Positions 22,069-31,906 of a stretch of DNA of 64,000 nucleotides are shown in pieces. Position 1 is the stretch's first letter. Every line of letters begins with the position of its first letter. Under the pieces are notes generated by a model. That model ran no database searches. It had not been told where the DNA came from and saw only the letters and a list, made by a program, of their open reading frames with translations. Position numbers and translations under genes: made by a program. The stretch comes from JADKIH01 sp031417395 (GTDB lineage: Bacteria > Bacteroidota > Bacteroidia > AKYH767-A > 2013-40CM-41-45): assembly GCA_031417395.1 (NCBI GenBank), contig JANOVM010000079.1, forward strand, positions 1 to 64,000. The letters are read 5' to 3'.

Positions 22069-25000
22069 ATGAGAAAAATTTACCTGCTGATTTTTGCTAT
22101 TTGTATTGCAATTGGTAACCTGTTTGCTCAAAGGAGCAATAACGAATCAGGTGTAATAACCTGTACTGAATTTAATATTACACGACCACTGAGAGATATT
22201 TTTGCTGAAAATCCTGTCGATGAAAATAAAATATATGAAAAAGAAGAATCCGAAGACAGAGAAAACAGGAAGCCTCAAAAGTTTCGCTTTAGTGTAAAAG
22301 ACGGTTTGGAATATGGCAATGATCCAAAGGTCATACAAAATGAAATGGGAAATGTACCGGGCCGAGCACCTATTACTAATTGGGCCGGACAAACAGCATC
22401 GGGTTTCAGGCCGTATGATCCATCTGGAAGTTCAGGCATTAATCATTATGTACAAATGATTAATTCAACAACATTTAAAGTTTATAATAAAACAACTGGC
22501 GCTGTGCTGCTGACTGCAACACTTGGAAATTTATGGAGTCCTGCAACACCTAATAGCGGAGACCCAATTGTTCTCTACGATAAGGCGGCAGACAGGTGGT
22601 TTTTAGCACAATTCGGGACCACAGGCAATAAAATGTACATTGCTATTTCTACTACAGGAGATCCAACAGGTACTTACTATACCTATACATTTACTTCTCC
22701 TGCATTTCCTGACTATTTGAAATTTTCAACCTGGGTAGATGGATATTACATGACTTCTAATCAGGCACAAAAAGTCTTTTGTTTCGACAGGACAGCCATG
22801 CTTGCCGGTAATGCAGGCTCTCGCGCTGTCTATACAAGTTTCTCTCCACCTCAGGGTTCAGGATTCTTCTGCCCTTTGCCCGGAGATGCTTCTGATGGGG
22901 CATTACCACCCTTCGGAACCCCCTGCCCGATTTTATCCTATTCAGATAATGCATGGGGGGCAAGTTATTCAGATGCTGTTAATATTTATCAGATGTCCGT
23001 TGACTGGATACCTGTAACACCTACATCTACAATTACACTTGCTGCAGTTGTCCCTACAGCTTCTTTTGATGCTTCGTATGATCCAAGCTGGAATGATGTT
23101 TCGCAGCCCGGAACTGCACAAAAGTTAGACGGTATAGGTGGTGTATGTATGTACAGATCACAATGGAAAACATGGAATGGATATAATACGATAGTTCTTA
23201 ATTGGGGAGTGAAAATCAGTTCTACTCAACGAAGTATTAAATGGTGCGAGTTACGCCAGAATCAAAGCAACAATGCTTGGTCATTATACCAGGAAGGAAT
23301 TTATACTCCCGATGCAGCGACTCGCTGGATGGGCAGTATAGCTATGGATAATAATGGTTCGATAGGTTTGTGTTACATGAAATCGGATGCTACTTCAATT
23401 TATCCCGGATTATATTATACAGGAAGAAGAGCGTGTGATCCACTGGGGACAATGCCAATAGTTGAAACTACGGTAGTAACCGGTACAGGTTCACAAACAA
23501 CCAGCAACAGGGTAGGTGATTATTCTCATCTCGCCCTTGATCCTGATGGAGTCACCTTCTGGCATACCAGTGAATACATGGGAGGATCAACAGGAGGTTC
23601 AGCAGCGCGAACACAGATATTTTCTTTCCAAATGCCTGTATGCGAGAATACAGCGATTGTATCTATTGCACAAACAGGAGGAACAAATCCCCAGTGTCCG
23701 GGAGCTTCAGCAACTTTTACAGCGACTCCGGTAAATGGCGGAGTTACCCCAGTATATCAATGGCAGGTAAATGGGTCTAACGTAGGAACCAATAGCGATA
23801 CATACGCCACTTCCTCTTTAACCAATGGGCAAATAGTAACCTGTATTATGACTTCCAGTATTTCGGGGGTGCTTGGAAATCCGGCGACTTCAAATGCCAT
23901 TACGATGACTGTTAATCCTGCTGTAACGCCATCCGTTTCTATAGCTATTACCACAGGAGCAAATCCCACGTGTTCGGGATCTGCTTTAACATTTACCGCT
24001 ACTCCAGTAAATGGTGGATCAACACCTTCCTATCAATGGAAGGTGGATGGAGTGAATGCAGGTACAAACAATGTTTCTTTTTCAACCGGTACTTTAACTA
24101 ATGGACAGGTTGTTAGTTGTGTTATTACGTCGAATGCACCATGTGCTTCAATAAGTACTGCAACATCAAATAACATAACAATGACCGTTTCTCAGAGTTT
24201 AACTCAATCCGTTTCTATAGCCCAAACAGCAGGTACTAATCCGGCATGTGCAGGTGCTTCCGCAACATTTACTGCTACAATTACCGGAGGAAATAGCCCA
24301 GTCATTCAATGGAAAGTAAATGGCACCAATGCAGGAACAAATTCTACAACTTTTACAACAACATCATTGACAAATGCCCAGACTGTTTCTTGTACGGTAT
24401 CTTCTTCTTCTAGTTGTACTTCAGTAGTATCAGGAAACCTTGGAACAGGAACAGGCACAAATGCCACGACAAGCGATCTTGCCGCAGCATACCCGACGTA
24501 TTATGGAAACGGCAGGCAGCAATATCTTGTATTAGCTTCCGAACTAACAGCACTTGGATTAACAGCCGGCAACATTACATCTCTGGGCTTCAATGTGGCC
24601 GGCACAACAGGAAATCCTGCGACTCTGAATGGATACACAATTAAAATGGCTTCTAGTGCTGCCGTTTCATTGACAACTACATTTCTTACTCCTGTTTTTA
24701 CTACCGTTTATGGACCAACAAATTATTCTCCTGTTTTAAATTCTATAAATACGCATACTTTCTCTACACCTTTTGTTTGGGATGGTTCGTCAAATGTTTT
24801 AATTGATATTTGCTTTTCTAATCAGGTGGTAGGTTCTGTATCCTATCAAACCTACCAAACAAGTACAGCATTTGTATCTACAGCATATTATCAGGCTGAT
24901 GGTAGTGTTGGAGCGGGAGCTTGCACACAAACTAGTGCTACAGCCACCGGTTCGGTTCGCCCTAATATGATTTTTACAAGAAGTTCCAATGCCGTTGTTT

Positions 25001-28000
25001 CAAACTCCAATGTAATTACCATGGTGATAAATCCAAGTTCACCGCCTTCAGTTTCAATTGCTTTAACGTCGGGAACAAATCCTACTTGCTCAGGCAATTT
25101 GCTGGTTTTTACAGCGACGGCTTCAAACGGTGGTTCAACTCCCGTATATCAATGGAAGGTAGATGGAGTTAATGCAGGATTAAATAGCAATACTTTTTCA
25201 ACATCGACATTGACGAATGGTCAAGTAGTAAGTTGTGACTTAACAGCAACAGGTTCTTGCGCTAGTCCAAATACTGCTTCTTCAAATGGAATAACTGTTT
25301 TGGTAAATTCTGTTGCCAATCCAACCGTTTCCATTTCACAAACAAGCGGAACCAATCCGCTTTGCGAAAACACTTCTGTAACATTTACTGCTACCGTTAT
25401 TAATGGAAACAATCCATCGTATCAATGGAAAATTGATGGTGTAAATGTTGGCACAAACAATTCTGCATTTACAACAAGTACATTAATTAATGGACAAGCG
25501 GTTTCCTGTGATATTGCTTCTTTTTCATCCTGCACGCAAGATGTTACAAATACCTTGGGAGCTGGAACAGGTACCAATGTTACCAATACAAGTTTATCAG
25601 CAGCATATCCTACATATTGGGGAAACGGGCGTCAACAGTATCTAATTAAAGCTTCTGAATTAACAGCGCTGGGATTGTCTGCAGGAAATATTACTTCTTT
25701 AGGATTTAATGTTGCCGGAACTACCGGAAATCCATCTACTCTTAATGGTTACACCATTAAAATTGCACAGACTGCCTCTACTGTTATGACAACAACATTT
25801 CTTACTCCTGTTTTTACAACTGTATTCGGTCCGGTTAATTATACACCAATATTGAATTCAATTAATACACATCCCTTTATTTCTCCTTTTTCTTGGGATG
25901 GAACTTCAAATATTGTAGTTGATATTTGTTTTTCAAATCAGGTAGTTGGTATTACTGCATATCAAACGTATCAGACAACTTCTTCCTTTGTTTCAACAGC
26001 ATATTATCAGGCGGATGGCGCAACGGGTGCAGGTGCTTGCACGAAAACAACGGGTTCCGGAACCGGTTCAGTGAGGCCGAATATGATATTTACAATTAAT
26101 AGTGGAGCCTTGTTAAATGCAAGTTCTAACGTTTTAACAATGTTAGTGAATCCACAGGTTGCTCCTTCAGTATCGATTTCCATTACATCAGGTTCCAACC
26201 CGGAATGTGATGGTGCTTCTGCAACATTTACAGCTACTTCCTTAAATGGCGGCTCAAGTCCATCATACCAATGGAAGATTGGCGGAGTCAATGTTGGAAC
26301 AAACAGTGCGACTTATACAACTTCATCACTAATAAACGGTGATGTAGTGACTTGCGAAATGACTTCAAATGCAGATTGTGTATCCGGAAACCCTGCTGTT
26401 TCAAATTCAATAATCATGACGGTTAATCCAAATGTTACCGCAAGCGTAAGTATATCGGCTAATCCCGGAAGTACTGTTTGTGATGGCGCAAGCGTAACAT
26501 TTACTGCTATTGCCGTCAATGGTGGCCCTGCACCAAGTTATCAATGGAAGCTGGGAGCAACCAATGTTGGAACAAATAGTCCGAATTATACTACTACAAC
26601 TTTAAGCTCCGGAAACAGTATTACCTGCGAAGTGACATCCAATGCATTCTGCGCTATTGGAGGTCCTGTCGCATCGAATACAATTGTTATGACGGTAAAC
26701 CCGAATGTTGCTGCAAGTGTTAGTATTTCTGCCAATCCCGGAAATATAATTTGTTCGGGAACGAGTGTGACATTTACTGCCACACCTACTAATGGAGGTA
26801 CTACTCCAAGTTATCAATGGAAAGTTGGAGCAACGAATGTTGGAACGAATAGTCCGACCTATACGAGTGTTTCCTTAGCAAACGGAAACAGTGTCACCTG
26901 TGTAATGACCTCCAATGCGGGCTGTGTAACAGGAAGTCCTGCAACATCAAATGCAATTGTTATGACCGTTAATCCGAATGTAGCAGCAAGCGTAAGTCTT
27001 TCTGCCAGTCCCGGAAATACTATTTGTTCAGGAGCAAGTGTGACCTTTACTGCCGCACCAACTAATGGAGGTACAACTCCAAGTTACCAATGGAAAATAG
27101 GAGCAGCCAATGTGGGAACGAATAGTTCAACGTATACGAATGCAAGCTTAGCAACCGGAAATAGTATTACATGTGTGATGACTTCTAATGCAACATGCGC
27201 CACAGGAAGTCCTGCAACATCGAATGCTATTGTTATGACGGTTAATCCGAATGTAACAGCTAGCGTTAGTATTTCTGCCAGTACCGGAACTACAATTTGT
27301 TCAGGAACAAGTGTGACATTTACTGCTACGCCAACGAATGGGGGGACAACACCAAGTTACCAATGGAAGAGAGGAGCTACGAATGTGGGTACTAATAGTC
27401 CAACATACACTACTACCACTTTGGCAAATGGAAACAGCATTACGTGTGTAATGACTTCTAATGCTCCTTGTGTTTCAGGAAGTCCAGCAACATCAAATGC
27501 CATTGTTATGACCGTAAATGCTAATGTAGCTGCAAGCGTAAGTATTTCAGCAAATCCCGGTAATACAATTTGTGCAGGGACAAGTGTAACCTTCACCGCT
27601 ACTCCGACCAATGGGGGCACAACACCTGGTTATCAATGGAAAATCGGAACAACGAATGTGGGAACAAATAGTCCAACCTATACAAATGCAGCCTTAGCAA
27701 ACGCAAACAGCATTACCTGTGTAATGACCTCCAATGCAACTTGTGTTTCAGGAAGTCCTGCAACATCTAATGCTATTGTTATGACAGTTAATTCGAATGT
27801 AACAGCAAGTGTTAGTATTTCTGCCAATCCCGGAAATACAATTTGTTCAGGAACGAGTGTGACATTTACTGCCACACCGACGAATGGGGGCACAACACCA
27901 AGTTACCAATGGAAAAGAGGAACTACGAATGTGGGGACAAATAGTCCAACATACACTACTACCACTTTGGCAAATGGAAACAGCATTACGTGTGTAATGA

Positions 28001-28983
28001 CTTCTAATGCTCCTTGTGTTTCAGGAAGTCCTGCGACTTCGAATGCAATTGTTATGACTGTAAATCCTAACGTAGCGGCAAGTGTTAGTATTTCTGCCAA
28101 TCCCGGAAATACAATTTGTTCGGGTACGAGTGTAACTTTTACTGCTGCACCTACTAATGGAGGCGCCACTCCAAGTTATCAATGGAAAATAGGAGCTTCG
28201 AATGTGGGAACGAACAGTGCAACCTATACAAATGCAGCCTTATCAAGTGGAAACAGTGTCACTTGTGTGATGACTTCCAATGCCACCTGCGCAACAGGAA
28301 GTCCTGCAACATCGAATGCAATTGTACTGACTGTAAATCCGAACCTGACAGCAAGTGTTAGTATTTCGGCCAATCCGGGAAATACAATTTGTTTAGGTAC
28401 CGGAGTAACATTTACTGCAACACCATCTAATGGAGGTGCGACACCAATTTACCAATGGAAAATTGGTGCTTCCAATGTGGGAACAAACAGTCCAACCTAT
28501 ACAAATGCATCTTTAGCTAATGGAAACAGTGTCACATGCGTTATGACTTCCGGTGCAACTTGTGCTACAGGAAGTCCTGCTATATCTAATGCTATTGTTA
28601 TGACGGTAAATCCGAACCTGACAGCAAGCGTTAATATAAATGCCAATTCGGGAAATACAATTTGTGATGGCACAAGTGTAACATTTACTGCTACACCATC
28701 AAATGGAGGTGCGACTCCAAGCTATCAATGGAAAATTGATGCTGTTAATGTGGGCACTAACAGTTCAACCTATACCAATACTGCTTTAATCAATGGAAAC
28801 AGTATTACCTGCGAGATGGTCTCTAATGCCGGTTGCATTAATGGAAGTCCTGCAACATCCAATGCAATTAATATGACAGTAATTCCAAATGTTGCAGCAA
28901 GCGTTAGCATTTCTGCCAATCCGGGAAGTACAATCTGCGATGGAACAAGCGTAACATTTACTGCTACCCCGTCAAATGGATGA
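22069..28983 (+). CDS. Giant Ig-repeat surface adhesin, N-terminal part (ends at an internal TGA)
   Basis: 2304 residues to a TGA at 28981-28983. Signal peptide ends near NLFAQ (residue 21). Residues about 60-520 form a non-repetitive N-terminal domain with Y-D-K-A-A-D-R-W-F-L-A-Q-F, probably a propeller-like head. From about residue 530 the protein is Ig-like repeats of about 90 residues (V-S-I-S-A-N-P-G-N-T-I-C ... S-Y-Q-W-K ... C-V-M-T-S-N), with an inner Cys pair per repeat. Repeats 3 and 5 carry a nested insert of about 180 residues each. The stop interrupts repeat 16 at a position where the other copies have Gly-Gly. The same frame continues to 31623 and holds the rest of the protein, so this is a broken or misread single gene. 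Confidence 0.8.
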   Translation: MRKIYLLIFAICIAIGNLFAQRSNNESGVITCTEFNITRPLRDIFAENPVDENKIYEKEESEDRENRKPQKFRFSVKDGLEYGNDPKVIQNEMGNVPGRAPITNWAGQTASGFRPYDPSGSSGINHYVQMINSTTFKVYNKTTGAVLLTATLGNLWSPATPNSGDPIVLYDKAADRWFLAQFGTTGNKMYIAISTTGDPTGTYYTYTFTSPAFPDYLKFSTWVDGYYMTSNQAQKVFCFDRTAMLAGNAGSRAVYTSFSPPQGSGFFCPLPGDASDGALPPFGTPCPILSYSDNAWGASYSDAVNIYQMSVDWIPVTPTSTITLAAVVPTASFDASYDPSWNDVSQPGTAQKLDGIGGVCMYRSQWKTWNGYNTIVLNWGVKISSTQRSIKWCELRQNQSNNAWSLYQEGIYTPDAATRWMGSIAMDNNGSIGLCYMKSDATSIYPGLYYTGRRACDPLGTMPIVETTVVTGTGSQTTSNRVGDYSHLALDPDGVTFWHTSEYMGGSTGGSAARTQIFSFQMPVCENTAIVSIAQTGGTNPQCPGASATFTATPVNGGVTPVYQWQVNGSNVGTNSDTYATSSLTNGQIVTCIMTSSISGVLGNPATSNAITMTVNPAVTPSVSIAITTGANPTCSGSALTFTATPVNGGSTPSYQWKVDGVNAGTNNVSFSTGTLTNGQVVSCVITSNAPCASISTATSNNITMTVSQSLTQSVSIAQTAGTNPACAGASATFTATITGGNSPVIQWKVNGTNAGTNSTTFTTTSLTNAQTVSCTVSSSSSCTSVVSGNLGTGTGTNATTSDLAAAYPTYYGNGRQQYLVLASELTALGLTAGNITSLGFNVAGTTGNPATLNGYTIKMASSAAVSLTTTFLTPVFTTVYGPTNYSPVLNSINTHTFSTPFVWDGSSNVLIDICFSNQVVGSVSYQTYQTSTAFVSTAYYQADGSVGAGACTQTSATATGSVRPNMIFTRSSNAVVSNSNVITMVINPSSPPSVSIALTSGTNPTCSGNLLVFTATASNGGSTPVYQWKVDGVNAGLNSNTFSTSTLTNGQVVSCDLTATGSCASPNTASSNGITVLVNSVANPTVSISQTSGTNPLCENTSVTFTATVINGNNPSYQWKIDGVNVGTNNSAFTTSTLINGQAVSCDIASFSSCTQDVTNTLGAGTGTNVTNTSLSAAYPTYWGNGRQQYLIKASELTALGLSAGNITSLGFNVAGTTGNPSTLNGYTIKIAQTASTVMTTTFLTPVFTTVFGPVNYTPILNSINTHPFISPFSWDGTSNIVVDICFSNQVVGITAYQTYQTTSSFVSTAYYQADGATGAGACTKTTGSGTGSVRPNMIFTINSGALLNASSNVLTMLVNPQVAPSVSISITSGSNPECDGASATFTATSLNGGSSPSYQWKIGGVNVGTNSATYTTSSLINGDVVTCEMTSNADCVSGNPAVSNSIIMTVNPNVTASVSISANPGSTVCDGASVTFTAIAVNGGPAPSYQWKLGATNVGTNSPNYTTTTLSSGNSITCEVTSNAFCAIGGPVASNTIVMTVNPNVAASVSISANPGNIICSGTSVTFTATPTNGGTTPSYQWKVGATNVGTNSPTYTSVSLANGNSVTCVMTSNAGCVTGSPATSNAIVMTVNPNVAASVSLSASPGNTICSGASVTFTAAPTNGGTTPSYQWKIGAANVGTNSSTYTNASLATGNSITCVMTSNATCATGSPATSNAIVMTVNPNVTASVSISASTGTTICSGTSVTFTATPTNGGTTPSYQWKRGATNVGTNSPTYTTTTLANGNSITCVMTSNAPCVSGSPATSNAIVMTVNANVAASVSISANPGNTICAGTSVTFTATPTNGGTTPGYQWKIGTTNVGTNSPTYTNAALANANSITCVMTSNATCVSGSPATSNAIVMTVNSNVTASVSISANPGNTICSGTSVTFTATPTNGGTTPSYQWKRGTTNVGTNSPTYTTTTLANGNSITCVMTSNAPCVSGSPATSNAIVMTVNPNVAASVSISANPGNTICSGTSVTFTAAPTNGGATPSYQWKIGASNVGTNSATYTNAALSSGNSVTCVMTSNATCATGSPATSNAIVLTVNPNLTASVSISANPGNTICLGTGVTFTATPSNGGATPIYQWKIGASNVGTNSPTYTNASLANGNSVTCVMTSGATCATGSPAISNAIVMTVNPNLTASVNINANSGNTICDGTSVTFTATPSNGGATPSYQWKIDAVNVGTNSSTYTNTALINGNSITCEMVSNAGCINGSPATSNAINMTVIPNVAASVSISANPGSTICDGTSVTFTATPSNG

Positions 28984-30795
28984 TCAACACCAAGTTATCA
29001 ATGGAAAATTGGGGCAACGAACGTTGGAACCGACAGTCCAAATTATACAGATCTTACTTTAACAAATGGAAGCACTGTCACCTGCGTGATGACTTCTAAT
29101 GCAGCTTGCGCAACGGGCAATCCTTCTGCATCGAATGCAATTGTTATGACTGTAAATCCAAATTTAATTACAAGCGTTAGCATTTCCTCCAATCCGGGAA
29201 ATTCAATTTGTGATGGCACAGGTGTAACATTCACAGCTACACCAACCAGCGGAGGATCAACTCCAAGTTACCAATGGAAAATAGGAACAACGAACGTAGG
29301 AACAGATAGTCCAAATTATACAGATCTTTCTTTAACAAATGGAAGCACTGTTACCTGTGTGATGACTTCAAATGCAACATGTGCAACAGGCAGTCCTGTT
29401 GTTTCGAATCCTATTGTAATCAACGTTAGTCCAAATGTTGCAGTAAGTGTTAGTATATCTGCCAATCCCGGAAATACAATTTGTGATGGCATTCCGGTTA
29501 CATTCACTGCAATACCAACTAATGAAGGAACAACACCAAGTTACCAATGGAAAATAGGAGCAACAAATGTTGGAACAAACAGCCCAACATATACCGATGC
29601 TGCTTTGGCAAATGGAAACAGTGTCACCTGCGTGATGACATCTAATGCAACGTGTGCAACAGGCAGTCCTGCTGTTTCGAATCCTATAATAATGACTGTT
29701 AATCCATATGTTGCTGCAAGTGTTAGCATTTCTGCTAATCCGGGAAATACAATTTGTGATGGTAATTCTGTAACATTCACTGCAATACCAACCAATGAAG
29801 GAACAACACCAAGTTATCAATGGAAAATAGGAGCAACTAATGTTGGAACCAATATTCCAACATATACCGATGCTGCTTTGGCAAATGGAAACAATATTAC
29901 TTGTGTAATGACATCTACTGCAACATGTGTAACAGGCAGTCCTGCAACATCTAATCCTATTGTAATGACTGTTAACCCTAATGTAATGGCAAGTGTAAAT
30001 ATTTCCGTCAATCCGGGAAATACAATTTGTGCCGGCACACCGATAACATTCACAGCAATGCCAACCAATGGAGGAACAATGCCATCTTATCAATGGAAAA
30101 TCGGAACTACAGATGTTGGAACGGACAGTCCATCCTATGCATCTTCAGGAATTGCAGACGGGAATTCAATAACATGCGTAATGACATCCAATGCAAATTG
30201 TTTAACCACCGGTCCTGCAACTTCCAATTCAATAACCATGAGTGTTAGTCCTCTGTTAACTCCTTCTGTCAGCATTGTGGCATCTCCATCCAACACTATT
30301 TGCACCGGAACCTCTGTTACATTTACTGCAGCTGCTGTAAATGGTGGGAATAGTCCAACATATATTTGGAAAAACGGGTCCAATGTAGTGGGTAGTAACA
30401 GTGATACTTATACAACATCCTCTTTATTGACTGGAGATGAAATCACGTGTGATATTATTTCCGGTGAACAATGTGTTACCTCAAGTTCAGTTACGTCGAA
30501 TGTTATCAGAATGACAGTTATTCCGGTTGTTACATCCGGTGTGACTATTGCTGCACTACCGGGAAATACCATTTGCAATGGAGAAAATGTAAGCTTTACG
30601 GCAACTCCTCAAAATGGAGGATCATTACCGACCTATGAGTGGAAAAACGGCAATTCTTTGTTAGGAACCGGAGACACATATTCTTCTGCAGCGTTTCAGA
30701 ATGGCGATATAATTACCTGTGAAATGATTTCAAATGCAAATTGCGTAACCGGCAATCCTGCAGTTTCAAATGCTGTTACTATGTCTGTTAGTTCA
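23658..30795 (+). repeat. About 22 Ig-like protein repeats encoded by a tandem DNA array of about 270 bp
   Basis: Each unit encodes about 90 residues with one Cys pair (I-C-x-G and C-x-M-T). Units 8-15 are much more alike at DNA level than the early ones, for example AATCCCGG, GGAAATAC and GGTACTACTCC-like blocks recurring at about 270-base intervals. Units 3 and 5 contain a duplicated insert (24431-24978 and 25552-26094). Confidence 0.85.
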
Positions 30796-31623
30796 AGTCC
30801 GATCATAAGCAGTTTTGCACCGGTATCCGGTGCTCCCGGATCAACTGTTGTTATTTCTGGATCGGGGTTCACTGGAATAACCGGTATAACTCTCAATAGT
30901 GTTTCTGTAATAAATTATACAGTTGACAATTCATCACAAATTACTTGTACAGTCCCATCCGGTGCATCAAGCGGCTTGCTGTCAATAACTACATCATGCG
31001 GAACCGCTATTAGTACGGATTCATTTGCAGTTATTATTTCTACTGTTGACTTGAATGTTAGGCTTTTCATAGAAGGGTTTTACACCGGCGGAGGATTAAT
31101 GACAGGAATAATTTCATCTGCTGTTACGGACACTCTGATAATTGAATTAGCGAATAGTGCTTCTCCGCATAGTATTTCGTATTCTCAAACAACAACAGTG
31201 TCTACTGCCGGATATGCAACGTGCACGTTTCCAACATCGGTAAATGGAAATGCTTATTATATTGTTGTGAAGCACAGAAATGCACTTGAGACCTGGAGTG
31301 CAATTCCTTTAACATTCACCGGAACACAAGTTTCATATGATTTCACAAATGCTTTGAATAAAGCTTACGGTAACAATCAATACGATCTTTTAGATGGTAA
31401 TTTTGCATTCTGGAGCGGTGATATCTCTGATGCAACACTTGGTGTAGGCTTTCAGGATGGAGTAGTTGAATCACAGGATTATTCTGATATGGAGAATGCA
31501 ATTGTTGTTACACTGCTTGGTTATGTAGTAGAAGATTTAACCGGAGATGGAGTAGTAGAGTCGTCCGATTATGGTTTGTTGGAAAGTAATATATACTTTA
31601 CCGTTGCAGCAATTCGGCCTTAG
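29086..31623 (+). CDS. C-terminal continuation of the giant Ig-repeat adhesin
   Basis: 845 residues from the first ATG after the interrupting TGA. The homologous reading frame begins at 28984 and is the same as that of the upstream part. It has six more Ig-like repeats, then an IPT/TIG domain (about residues 570-650: P-I-I-S-S-F-A-P-V-S-G-A-P-G-S-T-V-V-I-S-G-S-G-F). A beta-rich domain follows (N-V-R-L-F-I-E-G-F-Y). The end is a dockerin-like pair of acidic loops (D-G-V-V-E-S-Q-D-Y and D-L-T-G-D-G-V-V-E-S-S-D-Y). There is no T9SS tail at the C-terminus and this part alone has no signal peptide, so it is unlikely to function by itself. Confidence 0.75.
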   Translation: MMTSNAACATGNPSASNAIVMTVNPNLITSVSISSNPGNSICDGTGVTFTATPTSGGSTPSYQWKIGTTNVGTDSPNYTDLSLTNGSTVTCVMTSNATCATGSPVVSNPIVINVSPNVAVSVSISANPGNTICDGIPVTFTAIPTNEGTTPSYQWKIGATNVGTNSPTYTDAALANGNSVTCVMTSNATCATGSPAVSNPIIMTVNPYVAASVSISANPGNTICDGNSVTFTAIPTNEGTTPSYQWKIGATNVGTNIPTYTDAALANGNNITCVMTSTATCVTGSPATSNPIVMTVNPNVMASVNISVNPGNTICAGTPITFTAMPTNGGTMPSYQWKIGTTDVGTDSPSYASSGIADGNSITCVMTSNANCLTTGPATSNSITMSVSPLLTPSVSIVASPSNTICTGTSVTFTAAAVNGGNSPTYIWKNGSNVVGSNSDTYTTSSLLTGDEITCDIISGEQCVTSSSVTSNVIRMTVIPVVTSGVTIAALPGNTICNGENVSFTATPQNGGSLPTYEWKNGNSLLGTGDTYSSAAFQNGDIITCEMISNANCVTGNPAVSNAVTMSVSSSPIISSFAPVSGAPGSTVVISGSGFTGITGITLNSVSVINYTVDNSSQITCTVPSGASSGLLSITTSCGTAISTDSFAVIISTVDLNVRLFIEGFYTGGGLMTGIISSAVTDTLIIELANSASPHSISYSQTTTVSTAGYATCTFPTSVNGNAYYIVVKHRNALETWSAIPLTFTGTQVSYDFTNALNKAYGNNQYDLLDGNFAFWSGDISDATLGVGFQDGVVESQDYSDMENAIVVTLLGYVVEDLTGDGVVESSDYGLLESNIYFTVAAIRP

Positions 31624-31661
31624 TAGGAATAGTTTATTAAGCATAAAATTTGTAATGAACG

Positions 31662-31699
31662 CGTTGCGAACCGTTGCGTACCGCTGCGCCGTTGCGTTA
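31662..31699 (+). repeat. Tandem 10-bp CGTTGCGNAC repeat
   Basis: Four imperfect copies: CGTTGCGAAC (31662-31671), CGTTGCGTAC (31672-31681), CGCTGCGC (31682-31689, shortened) and CGTTGCGTTA (31690-31699). It is GC-rich in an AT-rich intergenic stretch directly after the adhesin stop. Function unknown. Confidence 0.6.
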
Positions 31700-31906
31700 A
31701 TAAAAAAAGTATAATTCGTACCTCACTTCCTTCACCCCTACCACTTTAAAACACCCCTAGTATAAATCACGATTCAGAACGAAAGTTAAACTTTTAAACT
31801 TATTTATAGTTTACACCGTTAATTTTTAAGTATTTTCATTGTAAATATGTATTTGCAATCGAATGAACTTTAATTAACTTTCACAGCTTTTATTTTAAAG
31901 TTATTT

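Noticed and set aside
28981..28983. UGA recoded as glycine
   Set aside because: Many intact genes in the window end in TGA and the phylum uses the standard code; a point mutation or error is simpler.
23658..30795. CRISPR array or satellite
   Set aside because: The repeat is about 270 bases, in frame and coding, without spacers.
22147..30896. Many minus-strand ORFs of 60-240 codons across the Ig-repeat array
   Set aside because: They repeat with the same period as the forward coding repeats and read as antisense of the Ser/Thr/Asn-rich codons; none has a start region, signal or family match.
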